Shown here piece by piece: positions 1 to 9,612 of a stretch of DNA of 64,000 nt. The position numbers and the translations under genes are program-made. Under the pieces are notes generated by a model. It did no database searches, had not been told where the DNA came from, and saw only the letters and a program-made list of their open reading frames with translations. The stretch comes from an uncultured Pelagibacteraceae bacterium (GTDB lineage Bacteria; Pseudomonadota; Alphaproteobacteria; Pelagibacterales; Pelagibacteraceae), in contig CACPLR010000001.1 in NCBI GenBank assembly GCA_902634885.1, positions 98,394-162,393 on the forward strand, read 5' to 3'. Each line of letters begins with the position of its first letter. Positions within the stretch are counted from its first letter, which is position 1.

Positions 1-921
1 TTAGTTCTTGATGCTCCAATTGTTCTCGAGCAGGGAGGTGATTTAAAAATGTGGAAACCTGAAAACTACGGAAAAAAGTTTTATGGTCCCTCAACCTTAA
101 GAACAGGGGTTGAAAAATCAAGAAATTTAATGACTGTAAGAATTGCTCAAGAAATTGGATTAAACAAAATCATAAATTTTTCAAAAAATCTAAAAATTTA
201 CGAAAGACCCGAGGAACTGATGTCAATTTCATTAGGTTCTGCGGAAACTACTTTGCTCAAGATGACAAGTGCTTATTCGTCTTTTGTTAATGGTGGAAAG
301 TTAGTTGAACCAATATTTATAGATAGAATTCAAGATAGTGGAGGAAAAACAATATTTAAAAATCAGTTAAGATTTTGTAAAAATTGTGATTTGATTTCAT
401 ATACTAGCGAAAATCTTCCACAAATAAAAAATAATTACAAACAAATTTTTTCACCTCAAACAGCTTATCAAATGACGTCTATTTTAGAAGGAGTTGTTCA
501 AAGAGGAACAGGAAAAAAATTAAGAGATCTTAATTTACAATTAGCAGGTAAAACGGGGACTACTAATAAGAATACCGATGCTTGGTTTATTGGTTTTACT
601 TCAAATTTAGTAATTGGAGTTTATGTAGGTTTTGATACCCCAAGGACTTTAGGAAAATTTGAAACTGGATCAAAAACTGCCTTACCCATATTTAAAGAAT
701 TTATTAAAAACTCAGTCAATAATTATCAGGCAAGACCTTTCAAAGTAGCAAAGGGAATTAAAATGATGGTAGTAGATGTAACTACTGGTAAAAAAGCTGA
801 TAGTAATTCTGAAAGTACTATTATTGAATCTTTTAAAGAGGAAAAAATTGCAAATAACAATAAAATTGATATTGATAATATTGGCAATGTATCAAAAATG
901 AATATTTTAAAGTTTTATTAA
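1..921 (+). CDS. mrcA: Penicillin-binding protein 1A, C-terminal part (start lies before the window)
   Basis: The reading frame is open from base 1, before the first ATG at 49, so this is the 3' end of a larger gene with about 306 codons visible. It carries the transpeptidase KTGTT motif (bases 550-564) followed by a DAWFIGFT segment, typical of class A penicillin-binding proteins that polymerise and cross-link peptidoglycan at the outer face of the inner membrane. The segment around DAPIVLEQGG and WKPENYG also matches PBP1A. The N-terminal membrane anchor and glycosyltransferase domain lie outside the window. It ends one base before prfB, so the two are probably co-transcribed. The identification is firm; the choice among class A PBP names is an inference. 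Confidence 0.9.
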   Translation, partial: LVLDAPIVLEQGGDLKMWKPENYGKKFYGPSTLRTGVEKSRNLMTVRIAQEIGLNKIINFSKNLKIYERPEELMSISLGSAETTLLKMTSAYSSFVNGGKLVEPIFIDRIQDSGGKTIFKNQLRFCKNCDLISYTSENLPQIKNNYKQIFSPQTAYQMTSILEGVVQRGTGKKLRDLNLQLAGKTGTTNKNTDAWFIGFTSNLVIGVYVGFDTPRTLGKFETGSKTALPIFKEFIKNSVNNYQARPFKVAKGIKMMVVDVTTGKKADSNSESTIIESFKEEKIANNNKIDIDNIGNVSKMNILKFY

Positions 922-922
922 A

Positions 923-2021
923 ATGGAATTAGAAACAAGCAATTTGATAAAAGAAACTAATAAAATAATATTAAGAATCAAGGAGTTTCTTTGAAAAGAA
1001 TAAACTCAAATCAAAACTTAATGAACTAAATAATAAAATTGAGAGTCAAAATTTCTGGCAAGATAGAAAATTATCAGAAAAAATTTTAAAAGAAAAAAAA
1101 AATTTAGAGCTTTTAATTGGATCGTTTGGTAATTTTGAAAATGAGTTTAAAGACATATTAGAAATTCTAGATCTCGCCGTATCTGAAGGTGAAAAATCAT
1201 TACAAGATGAAAGTTTCGATAAATTGCAAACTTTGAAATCTAGAGTAAAAAAATTAGAAATAAAATGTTTTTTATCTAACGATAGCGATAATCTTGATAG
1301 TTATTTAGAGTTTCATGCTGGTGCAGGTGGAACAGAAAGTCAAGATTGGGCAGAAATGTTAAGAAGGATGTATATGAAATGGGCATCGAACAAGGGATAT
1401 TCTGTCGAACTTATAAGTGAGCACAGAGGAGATGAAGCAGGAATTAAATCGTCCACAATAAAAATATCAGGAGACTATATTTATGGTTATCTTAAATCAG
1501 AATCAGGCATTCATCGTTTGGTGAGAATTTCTCCGTTTGACTCAGGAGCACGAAGACACACGAGTTTCGCAAGTGTTTGGATCTATCCAGTTGTAGATGA
1601 TAAAATAGACATTGAGATTATTGAAAAAGATTTAAGAATTGATACTTATAGGTCAAGTGGTGCTGGTGGACAACATGTAAATACAACTGATAGTGCAGTA
1701 AGAATTACGCATATCCCAACTAAAATAGTTGTACAATGTCAGAATGAGAGATCACAACACAAAAATAAAGATACATGCATGAATATGCTTAGAGCCAGAC
1801 TTTATGAACATGAGCTTCAAAAAAGAGAAAAACAAAACGAAAATATAGAAAGTTTAAAATCAGATATTGGATGGGGACATCAAATTAGATCTTATGTATT
1901 GCATCCATATCAAATGGTTAAAGATAATAGAACTAATTTTGAAAGCTCTAATCCTGAAAAGGTACTTGATGGTGAAATTGATAATTTTCTCGAGAGCTCG
2001 TTATATAAAATAAATGCGTAA
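923..2021 (+). CDS. prfB: Peptide chain release factor 2, made by programmed +1 frameshift
   Basis: Release factor 2 recognises UGA and UAA stops and hydrolyses peptidyl-tRNA on the ribosome. Translation starts at ATG 923 and reads 23 codons to an in-frame TGA at 992-994. A +1 shift at the preceding CTT continues in the frame used by the rest of the gene, giving about 365 residues. The shifted frame begins E-K-N-K-L and soon reaches an NFWQD segment typical of RF2 domain 1. The GGQ catalytic motif is at 1665-1673 and the SPF stop-codon-reading motif at 1530-1538. A start at ATG 1224 would delete domain 1, so it was rejected. It sits one base after the PBP gene and overlaps the next gene by 8 bases. 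Confidence 0.95.
981..994 (+). promoter_or_regulatory. prfB: prfB programmed +1 frameshift site
   Basis: An internal Shine-Dalgarno-like AGGAG (981-985) is followed by three bases, then the slippery CTT (989-991) and the in-frame TGA stop (992-994). The order and 3-base spacing match the known E. coli prfB site (AGGGGG-UAU-CUU-UGA). In that system low RF2 stalls the ribosome at UGA, tRNA-Leu slips +1, and RF2 is replenished. Here the shifted codon is GAA rather than the E. coli GAC. Confidence 0.93.
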
Positions 2022-4593
2022 ATATTTATTTATAATACCCATTACCATAATCCTTTTATTTTCAGTAATTATTGCTTATTTAAACTTTTTTGGCATCAAA
2101 ACAGATAAATTTAACGAATTAATTTATTCAAAAATAAGTCAAATAAACCCAAAATTATCCTCTGAAATTAATGATGTATTTATAAAACTAGATATTAAAG
2201 AACAAACATTAAAGCTTGAGACTTCAAAAATTAAATTACAAATTGCAGAAGAACATCTTTATTTAGATAAAATTATCTCAAAATTAAGTATATCAAGTTT
2301 GTTAAATAATAGATCAGTTCAGAGTTTAGAAATTCTACTAAGGGAAGATGAAATATCAAATTTTAAAAGTTTTATTTCAGAGTATGATTATAACTTCTCA
2401 AGAGAATTAATTTTAAGTCAAATTAAAAAAGGCAAGATTAAAGCATCAATTGTTCTAGATTTTCAAAATAATAACAAAACATTTGATTATAGTATTTTAG
2501 GAAAGGTAACAAATGCACAAATAAACCTTTTAAACAAAGGTGAATTAGAGAAAATCTCTTTTAATTTTATATCAGATCAAAAACAACATTTCATAAATGA
2601 TTTACAATTTATTTATGAAGATATTAATTTTAACTCAGAAACTATATCAGTCAAAAAACATGACAATAGTTTTATAATTAACGGTGATATATCAAATAAA
2701 AAACAGGTTTTTGATATAAAAAAATTGCAAAGAAATTTAGATTATAACTTTGCTTTTATTGAAAATTCAGAAGTAAATCTTTCATCAAATAATAAGTTTT
2801 CATTCAGTCTAATTAATAAAAAAAAAATTGATAAATTTGAATTAAAATCAAAAATCAATTTTGACGAAATAAAATTTAAGAAGAATTTAAATTTACCAAT
2901 TAATATTAATAATGGTGAATTAAAACTTGATTATAAAAATCACATATTTGATATAAATGTAAATTCAAAAATTTATTTTCTAAGTGATGAAAAGAAACAA
3001 CCAAATTTAGGAGATGCTAAATTTTTAATTTCAAAAAAAAAAAATGAAAATATAAAATTTAAGGGAAATTTTTCTAACAGAGGAAATAAAATAAATTCTG
3101 ATCAAATTAAAGAAATAATTAATATTGATAACAAATTAATACCTAGTCAGGATTTACAATTTGATTCAAATAACTCAATTGAATTTGAATTTAATAAAAA
3201 AAATACGATAGAAAAATACAAATTAAATTCAAATTTAAAAATTAGTAAATTAGAGATCTCACATAATGGTAGCAATTTAAAGAGGTTTTTGCCTGAATAT
3301 AAAGATATAATAATCTTCAAAGATAATTTAATTGAAATAAATATAAATAAAAAAATTAAAGATATAAAATTAAAAGGATTATATTCATTAAATAATAACT
3401 TATCTGACAGTTATAAAATTGATTTAATCCAAAACTCAGAGACTTTAGATTTTGATGCTAATATTAATTTAAACAATCTCTTTTTAAATTTTAAATCACT
3501 TGAATATAAAAAAAATAAAAAAATTAATTCTAATCTAATCATGAAAGGTCGATATAAAGATGATTTAAAATTTAACCAAATTGAATATAAAGAAAATCTG
3601 AATACATTACAGGTAAGTAATATAACATTATCAAAAAAATATAAAATTAAAAATATTGATTCTGTAATTTTGAATTATGAGAATTTAAATCAAAAATTAA
3701 ATAATATTAAATTTCAAAAAAAAAATGATAATCGATATAAACTTTCAGGTAGTGAGTTTGACGCTCAATTACTCATTTCAAATTATTTAAAGGGCGAAAA
3801 TACTAATAACATTTTTGAGAGATTTGAAAATATAAACGCAAACATATCAGTTGAACTTAATAATATATTTATAGATAAAAACAGTAAACTGACCAACTTA
3901 GTCGGTGAGATTTTATTAAAAAAAAATGATGTTATTTCTGCTGAAATTAGCTCTAAAATTAACAATAAAAATGATTTTTCACTATCTATAAAAACTAATT
4001 CTAGAGATGAGAAAGTTACTAATTTGTTTATTGAAGAACCTGAACCATTTATAAAAAACTACAAGTTTATTAAAGGCTTTACTGAAGGAAAGCTTTCCTA
4101 TGGGTCTATAGAAAAAAATAATGAAACAAAAGCAAATCTAAAAATATTTGATTTTAAAGTTCAAGACGTTCCTGTTCTAGCAAAATTACTTACACTTGCC
4201 TCTCTTCAAGGTATTGCAGATATTCTTACAGGAGAGGGTATTCGATTTAATGAATTTGAAATGAATTATGAATCAAACCAGTCACTTACTAACATAAATG
4301 AAATGTATGCTATTGGACCAGCAATTTCTATTTTAATGGAGGGCTATATTGATAGAAATAAACTAACAAGTCTTAGAGGCACTCTGGTCCCAGCTACCAC
4401 AATAAATAAAACAATATCAAAAATTCCCTTATTAGGAGATATTTTGGTAGGGAAAAAGGTTGGTGAAGGAGTTTTTGGCGTAAGTTTTAAAATCAAAGGT
4501 TTACCAAAAGATCTAAAAACTTCTGTAAATCCTATTAAAACTCTTACACCAAGATTTATAACTAGAACTTTAGAAAAGTTAAAAAAAAATTAA
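2014..4593 (+). CDS. AsmA/YhdP-like envelope protein
   Basis: This 859-residue protein has one N-terminal membrane anchor (about residues 4-26), then a long, lysine- and asparagine-rich, beta-repeat-like region. The C-terminal 150 residues are the recognisable part: a GIRFNEFEMNY segment, LRGTLVPA, then IPLLGDILVGKK and SVNPIKTLTP. This pattern is typical of the AsmA-like C-terminal region in alphaproteobacterial YhdP/DUF3971 proteins. Relatives span the periplasm and are linked to lipid transport to the outer membrane; that role is inferred here. The start overlaps the prfB stop by 8 bases. It ends in a 4-base stop overlap with convergent tyrS. The middle of the protein is too diverged to assign. 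Confidence 0.75.
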   Translation: MRKYLFIIPITIILLFSVIIAYLNFFGIKTDKFNELIYSKISQINPKLSSEINDVFIKLDIKEQTLKLETSKIKLQIAEEHLYLDKIISKLSISSLLNNRSVQSLEILLREDEISNFKSFISEYDYNFSRELILSQIKKGKIKASIVLDFQNNNKTFDYSILGKVTNAQINLLNKGELEKISFNFISDQKQHFINDLQFIYEDINFNSETISVKKHDNSFIINGDISNKKQVFDIKKLQRNLDYNFAFIENSEVNLSSNNKFSFSLINKKKIDKFELKSKINFDEIKFKKNLNLPININNGELKLDYKNHIFDINVNSKIYFLSDEKKQPNLGDAKFLISKKKNENIKFKGNFSNRGNKINSDQIKEIINIDNKLIPSQDLQFDSNNSIEFEFNKKNTIEKYKLNSNLKISKLEISHNGSNLKRFLPEYKDIIIFKDNLIEININKKIKDIKLKGLYSLNNNLSDSYKIDLIQNSETLDFDANINLNNLFLNFKSLEYKKNKKINSNLIMKGRYKDDLKFNQIEYKENLNTLQVSNITLSKKYKIKNIDSVILNYENLNQKLNNIKFQKKNDNRYKLSGSEFDAQLLISNYLKGENTNNIFERFENINANISVELNNIFIDKNSKLTNLVGEILLKKNDVISAEISSKINNKNDFSLSIKTNSRDEKVTNLFIEEPEPFIKNYKFIKGFTEGKLSYGSIEKNNETKANLKIFDFKVQDVPVLAKLLTLASLQGIADILTGEGIRFNEFEMNYESNQSLTNINEMYAIGPAISILMEGYIDRNKLTSLRGTLVPATTINKTISKIPLLGDILVGKKVGEGVFGVSFKIKGLPKDLKTSVNPIKTLTPRFITRTLEKLKKN

Positions 4594-5813
4594 ATAATAA
4601 TTTTAAAATGCTTTTTCTTTCCAACTGAAAGTTTAATAAAACCTTTATTTTCAAACAATTTTTTACTTATTAATAATTTTCCGTCTTCAATTTTCTCATT
4701 ATCAATTTTAATTCCATTGTTTTGAATTAATCTTCTTATTTCACTTTTTGATAATTCATTATTTGTATATTCTATCAAGCTAATTATATCTTTTCCTATT
4801 AAGTCACTTCCAATTTTAACACTAGGTAAATGTTCTCCAGTTGAATTTTCTTTAAACGTAGATTTTGCTAATTCTTCAACTTTTTTTGTTTCAATTTCCC
4901 CATGCAACATCTTTGTAGCTTCATTAGCTAATAAAATTTTCAAATCGTTAATATTTTCATTTTTGATATCTTCTATTTTTTCTAAAGATAAATCTGTGAA
5001 CATTTTTAGAAACTTGATAACGTCCCGATCATCTGTGTTTCTCCAAAATTGCCAATAGTCATAGATAGATAGTAGATTTTTATCCAACCATACTGCTCCA
5101 CTTTCAGTCTTTCCCATTTTGGCTCCTGAGGCCAGAGTTATAAGAGGGGTTGTCAATCCAAAAACTTCTTTTGATGAATATCTTTTGATTAAATCAACAC
5201 CATTAACAATGTTTCCCCATTGGTCTGATCCTCCAATTTGAAGAAGACAATTATGTTTTTTATTCAATTCAAGAAAGTCATATGCTTGAAGTATCATGTA
5301 ATTAAATTCCATATAACTTAAAGACTGTTCTCTATCCAAACGAAGTTTTACACTATCAAAACTCAACATTTTATTGATTGTAAAATGTTTCCCTATATCT
5401 CTTAGAAAAGAAATATAGTTTAACTCTTTTAACCAAGAATAATTATTTACAAATATAGGAGATGTCGCCTTATTTTCAGTATTAAGATATTTTTTTAAAA
5501 CAAGCTCAATACTTTTAATATTTTTTTCAATTTCACTTTCATCTAAAATTTTTCTTGTTTTATCTTTTCCTGATGGGTCTCCTATCCTAGTTGTTCCTCC
5601 ACCTAGCAAAACTATTGGCTGGTGTCCATGCTTTTGCAACTGCCTCAAACACATGATTTGTAATAAACTCCCTACATGTAGACTTTGAGCAGTACAATCA
5701 AATCCTATGTACCCTTTAATACTTTTTTTATTTAGCACATTTGAAAGTTCTACCTCATCTGTACATTGATAGAAAAAGCCCCTGTTTTTAAATTCTCTTA
5801 TAAAATCGTTCAT
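4590..5813 (-). CDS. tyrS: Tyrosyl-tRNA synthetase
   Basis: Class I aminoacyl-tRNA synthetase that charges tRNA-Tyr. The 407-residue length fits the bacterial TyrRS family. The HIGH-type motif appears as HVGS in FDCTAQSLHVGS (about residues 46-49), and the KMSKS-type loop as KMGKT (about 233-237). The tyrosine/tRNA pocket segment QIGGSDQWGNI is present, and the last 70 residues look like an S4 RNA-binding domain. It is divergent from anmK with 48 bases between starts, a pairing common in alphaproteobacteria. Its stop overlaps that of the AsmA-like gene in a TTAA. Confidence 0.95.
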   Translation of the reverse strand: MNDFIREFKNRGFFYQCTDEVELSNVLNKKSIKGYIGFDCTAQSLHVGSLLQIMCLRQLQKHGHQPIVLLGGGTTRIGDPSGKDKTRKILDESEIEKNIKSIELVLKKYLNTENKATSPIFVNNYSWLKELNYISFLRDIGKHFTINKMLSFDSVKLRLDREQSLSYMEFNYMILQAYDFLELNKKHNCLLQIGGSDQWGNIVNGVDLIKRYSSKEVFGLTTPLITLASGAKMGKTESGAVWLDKNLLSIYDYWQFWRNTDDRDVIKFLKMFTDLSLEKIEDIKNENINDLKILLANEATKMLHGEIETKKVEELAKSTFKENSTGEHLPSVKIGSDLIGKDIISLIEYTNNELSKSEIRRLIQNNGIKIDNEKIEDGKLLISKKLFENKGFIKLSVGKKKHFKIII

Positions 5814-5861
5814 AATTTAGTATTTTCAATATACATATTTATTTAAAAATAATAATCAATA

Positions 5862-6959
5862 ATGGACAATTGCATTACTTCTTTAGGTTTAATGAGTGGT
5901 ACTTCTTTAGATGGGATAGATGCAAGTATAATTAATTCAGATGGAAAATCACAGCTAGAGGTAAAAGTAAACCATTTTTATGAATATAAAGCCGAGTTTA
6001 GACAAAAATTAAGAGATTATATTAAAAATATTAATTCAATAGAGGATATAGAAAACAGTACAATTGAATATAAAAATATTGAGAAAGAAATCACTCTTCT
6101 TCATTCAGATATATCAAAAAAATTGATATCTAAGCATAATACCGATGTAGATCTAGTAGGTTTTCATGGACAAACAATTATTCATAAACCCGAAAAAAAA
6201 TATTCAATCCAAATCGGAGATCCAAATTTATTATCTCAATTAATTCAAAAAAAAGTCATTTTTAATTTTAGAAAAAAAGATATTGAAAATAATGGAGAGG
6301 GCGCACCTTTAACACCAGTATATCACTCTTTGTTATCAAAAAAGATTTTTCCTAATGAGGCATGTATTTTTTTAAATATAGGAGGGGTTTCCAATTTTAC
6401 TTACTGTAGTAATGAGGAATTAGTTGCTAAAGATATAGGACCTGGAAATGTTTTATTAGATGAATATTTAAAAAAAACAAAAAATATAGATTTTGATAAA
6501 AACGGCGAAATTGCCTCTACAGGTCAAATCAACATGGATATTATAAATCAATTTATCGAGCATGATATTTACAGTTCAAAAGATAGACATACCTATGATA
6601 GAAATGAGTTTGATTTTAATTTTATTAAAGGATTATTTTTTGAGGATGCTGTTGCAACTCTTAATTATTTTACTGCCTTAATTATTTCAAATTATTTAAA
6701 TGATAATTTTATAAATTGCTCTAATGTTATTTTATGTGGAGGTGGCAGAAAAAATAAAACATTAGTTCAAAATTTGAAAAGTTTATTAAAAAAAAATATT
6801 TTTGACATAGATAAATTTAATTATGACGGAGATTTTATAGAGTCCCAAGCATTTGCTTATTTAGCAATAAGATCGTATTTTAAAAAAAATATATCATTTC
6901 CTTCTACAACAAAAGTAAGTAAACCAATTTCAGGTGGAGAGACTTTTAAAAATTATTAA
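5862..6959 (+). CDS. anmK: Anhydro-N-acetylmuramic acid kinase
   Basis: AnmK phosphorylates and hydrates 1,6-anhydro-MurNAc to MurNAc-6-phosphate, a cytoplasmic step of peptidoglycan recycling. The 365-residue protein starts with the diagnostic GLMSGTSLDGIDASI segment. It also has the GFHGQTIIH and IQIGD segments, the NIGGVSN phosphate-binding segment and a GGGRKN motif near the C-terminus, all typical of the family. The length is normal. It is divergent from tyrS and converges on the hydrolase gene with a 4-base shared stop (TTAA). Confidence 0.94.
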   Translation: MDNCITSLGLMSGTSLDGIDASIINSDGKSQLEVKVNHFYEYKAEFRQKLRDYIKNINSIEDIENSTIEYKNIEKEITLLHSDISKKLISKHNTDVDLVGFHGQTIIHKPEKKYSIQIGDPNLLSQLIQKKVIFNFRKKDIENNGEGAPLTPVYHSLLSKKIFPNEACIFLNIGGVSNFTYCSNEELVAKDIGPGNVLLDEYLKKTKNIDFDKNGEIASTGQINMDIINQFIEHDIYSSKDRHTYDRNEFDFNFIKGLFFEDAVATLNYFTALIISNYLNDNFINCSNVILCGGGRKNKTLVQNLKSLLKKNIFDIDKFNYDGDFIESQAFAYLAIRSYFKKNISFPSTTKVSKPISGGETFKNY

Positions 6960-7621
6960 TATAGAGCTGTTTCTTTTTTTATATATTTATTCAAAGATTT
7001 AATAAGAGCAATATCAGCTTTTGAGAAGAAATGATTTGCTTCTATAATAGAATCAAATTCTACTTTAATTCCTTTTTGAGAACTTAGTCTATTGTTTAAA
7101 TCGTTAATGTGTTCAACAGGAACCAATTCATCTTTTTTACCATAAATCATTATTCCTGATGTAGGACACGGTGATAAAAATGAAAAATCATAAACATTTG
7201 GTTGGGGTGAAATTGCAACAAATCTATTTATTTCTGGTCTTCTCATAAGTAATTGCATTGCAATTAATGATCCAAAGGAAAATCCTGAAATCCAACATTG
7301 TGAATTATCAAAGTTTTCTCGCTCCAACCAATCTAGTGCAGCAGCAGCATCTGCTAGCTCTCCTTGGCCATTGTCAAATTCTCCATCACTTTTGCCAACT
7401 CCTCTAAAGTTTACTCTACACACTGAAAAGTCGTTATCCATAAAAGTTTGAAATGTATCAACAACAACTTTATTATTCATAGTTCCACCATATTGAGGGT
7501 GTGGGTGCAAAACTAATGCAATTGGAGATGTATTTTTTTTACTTTTATAATATTTTGCTTCTAACCTTCCTGCAGGTCCAGGAATAAATATTTCCACAAT
7601 TTTGTTATCTGCTGTTGTCAT
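6956..7621 (-). CDS. Alpha/beta hydrolase
   Basis: A 221-residue alpha/beta hydrolase without signal peptide. The visible family features are an early LHPHPQYGGTMNN segment, NFRGVGKSDG, the nucleophile elbow GFSFGS (serine about residue 118), an acidic residue in YGKKDELVP and the late histidine in EANHFF. This HPHP-containing subgroup is widespread in alphaproteobacteria but its substrate is unknown; an esterase or dienelactone-hydrolase-like reaction is likely. It is divergent from iscR and shares the 131-base upstream region that holds the IscR site. Whether IscR affects it cannot be told from sequence. Confidence 0.85.
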   Translation of the reverse strand: MTTADNKIVEIFIPGPAGRLEAKYYKSKKNTSPIALVLHPHPQYGGTMNNKVVVDTFQTFMDNDFSVCRVNFRGVGKSDGEFDNGQGELADAAAALDWLERENFDNSQCWISGFSFGSLIAMQLLMRRPEINRFVAISPQPNVYDFSFLSPCPTSGIMIYGKKDELVPVEHINDLNNRLSSQKGIKVEFDSIIEANHFFSKADIALIKSLNKYIKKETALY

Positions 7622-7698
7622 TGATAATTAATCTCAAAAAAAAATTATATTTTTCTATCAAAATTGAGCGACAAAATGCAAGTTCAAAAATTTTTCTG

Positions 7699-7723
7699 AA
7701 ACTTGACTATTTTAGTCGGGTAT
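7699..7723 (+). promoter_or_regulatory. Type 1 IscR binding site
   Basis: The 25 bases fit the E. coli type 1 IscR consensus ATASYYGACTRWWWYAGTCRRSTAT at 24 positions; the exception is A for T at the second base. The core dyad is GACT-ATTTT-AGTC. It overlaps the -35 region, so holo-IscR bound here should repress the operon, as in E. coli iscR autoregulation. The match is read from sequence; repression is inferred. Confidence 0.88.
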
Positions 7724-7732
7724 ATATATAAA
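7703..7732 (+). promoter_or_regulatory. iscR-suf operon promoter
   Basis: TTGACT at 7703-7708 serves as -35. A TATATATATAAA run at 7721-7732 gives a -10 hexamer at 16-18 bases spacing. It overlaps the IscR site and lies about 20 bases before the iscR start codon, so the leader is very short. Confidence 0.7.
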
Positions 7733-7752
7733 CCGCATAAATTAACAATAAT

Positions 7753-8175
7753 ATGAAATTATCAAGTAAAGGAAGATACGCAGTTATGGCACTTGCAGAT
7801 CTAGCTAAATTTGATCCTAATGAGCCAGTTTCTTTAAGAGATATTTCTTTGAGACAAGGAATATCTTTAGTTTATCTTGAACAATTATTTTTGAGACTAA
7901 AAAAAAATAATATTGTTAACAGTGTCCGTGGAATTAAAGGTGGATACGTTCTCTCTAAAGAAGCTTCGAGTATTAAAATTTCGGATATTTTGTTTGCAGT
8001 CGATGAGAAAGTTAAAACTATAGGATGTGAAAAACATTCAAAAAAAGGGTGTAATGGTAAAACTGCAAAATGCATTACTCACAATCTCTGGGATGAATTA
8101 GAAGATTATATAAATAATTTTTTTGAAAAAAAAAGTCTTAGAGATTTACTAAATCAACCAACGAATAGATTATAG
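7753..8175 (+). CDS. iscR: Rrf2-family iron-sulfur regulator IscR
   Basis: A 140-residue Rrf2-family transcription factor with the canonical start MKLSSKGRYAVMALADLA and a winged-helix domain (RGIKGGYVL). Three cysteines in the C-terminal half (TIGCEKHSKKGCNGKTAKC) have the arrangement that holds the [2Fe-2S] cluster in IscR, followed by a conserved histidine in ITHNLW. It senses cellular Fe-S status and is the first gene of the suf operon. The upstream site supports negative autoregulation. The stop codon TAG abuts the sufB ATG with no gap. Confidence 0.93.
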   Translation: MKLSSKGRYAVMALADLAKFDPNEPVSLRDISLRQGISLVYLEQLFLRLKKNNIVNSVRGIKGGYVLSKEASSIKISDILFAVDEKVKTIGCEKHSKKGCNGKTAKCITHNLWDELEDYINNFFEKKSLRDLLNQPTNRL

Positions 8176-9612
8176 ATGAGAGATAAACAAATAGAAGATT
8201 TAAAAGAATATAAATATGGATTTACAACTGATATAGAAGATATCAGAGCCCCAAAAGGTTTAAACGAAGATATAATTAAATTTATATCTAAAGTTAAAAA
8301 AGAACCTGATTGGATGTTAAGTTTTAGACTTAAAGCATTCGAAAGATTTAAACAATTGAAAGAGCCAAATTGGCAAAAACCGAAGTATCCAAAAATAGAT
8401 TATCAAGACCTGTATTACTACTCAGCACCAAAAAGTATGAAGAATAAGCCAAATAGCCTTGATGAACTAGATCCAAAACTTTTAGAAACTTATAAAAAAC
8501 TTGGAATACCACTTGAAGAACAAAAAAGATTAAATGGAATAGCAGTAGATGCAGTTTTTGACTCTGTTTCAGTTGCAACAACATTTAGAGAAGAGTTAAC
8601 AAAACATGGAATTATTTTTTGTCCAATATCTGAAGCTATTCAGAACCACCCTGAACTTGTTAAAAAGTATTTGGGTTCAGTTATACCTACTACAGATCAT
8701 TTTTTTGCGACTTTAAATTCTGCTGTATTTACCGATGGATCTTTTGCATATATTCCGGAGGGAGTGAGATGTCCAATGGAATTATCAACATATTTTAGAA
8801 TCAATGCATCTAAAACAGGTCAGTTTGAAAGGACATTAATAGTTGCTGATAAAGGGAGCTATGTCAGTTATTTAGAAGGGTGCACTGCTCCTATGAGAGA
8901 TGAAAATCAACTACATGCTGCAAATGTAGAATTAGTTGCATTAGATGATGCAGAAATTAAATATTCAACTGTTCAAAATTGGTATCCTGGAGATAAAGAT
9001 GGAAAGGGTGGAATTTATAACTTTGTTACTAAAAGAGGACTCTGCAAAGGTAAAAATTCTAAAATTTCCTGGACACAAGTTGAAACAGGATCAGCAATAA
9101 CATGGAAATACCCAAGTTGCATACTTAGAGGAGATAATTCAGTTGGTGAGTTTTATTCAATCGCAATCACAAATAATCATCAAAAAGCAGATACAGGTAC
9201 TAAAATGATACATTTAGGAAAAAATACAAAAAGTAAAATTATTTCCAAAGGTATATCGGCTGGAAATTCAGATATGACTTATAGAGGCCTGGTTGATATA
9301 TCACCAAAAGCAAATAATTCTACAAATTACACTCAATGTGACTCTCTATTAATGGGAAACAAATGTGGAGCTCATACAGTCCCTTACATTAGAAATAAGA
9401 ATTCAGAGTCAAATATTGCCCATGAAGCTACGACATCTAAGATAAGTGAAGATCAATTGCATTATTGTCAACAAAGAGGTTTAAACCCAGAGGAAGCCGT
9501 TGGGTTAATTGTTAATGGTTTTTGTAAAGAAGTTTTACAACAACTTCCTATGGAATTTGCGGTAGAGGCACAAAAATTAGTCGGTATAAGCTTGGAAGGA
9601 AGTGTGGGATAA
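8176..9612 (+). CDS. sufB: Fe-S cluster assembly scaffold SufB
   Basis: SufB is the scaffold subunit of SufBC2D, on which Fe-S clusters form. The 478-residue length is typical. Recognisable segments are [13 protein letters not shown], the [15 protein letters not shown] core, [19 protein letters not shown], and the C-terminal [19 protein letters not shown] with a conserved cysteine. The C-terminus ([22 protein letters not shown]) matches the family. The ATG follows the iscR stop directly and the stop overlaps sufC in a TAATG, so expression is translationally coupled. Confidence 0.96.
   Translation: MRDKQIEDLKEYKYGFTTDIEDIRAPKGLNEDIIKFISKVKKEPDWMLSFRLKAFERFKQLKEPNWQKPKYPKIDYQDLYYYSAPKSMKNKPNSLDELDPKLLETYKKLGIPLEEQKRLNGIAVDAVFDSVSVATTFREELTKHGIIFCPISEAIQNHPELVKKYLGSVIPTTDHFFATLNSAVFTDGSFAYIPEGVRCPMELSTYFRINASKTGQFERTLIVADKGSYVSYLEGCTAPMRDENQLHAANVELVALDDAEIKYSTVQNWYPGDKDGKGGIYNFVTKRGLCKGKNSKISWTQVETGSAITWKYPSCILRGDNSVGEFYSIAITNNHQKADTGTKMIHLGKNTKSKIISKGISAGNSDMTYRGLVDISPKANNSTNYTQCDSLLMGNKCGAHTVPYIRNKNSESNIAHEATTSKISEDQLHYCQQRGLNPEEAVGLIVNGFCKEVLQQLPMEFAVEAQKLVGISLEGSVG

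Noticed and set aside
1224..2021. A truncated prfB starting at ATG 1224
   Set aside because: The upstream frame from 993 encodes RF2 domain 1, and the frameshift site explains the apparent truncation.
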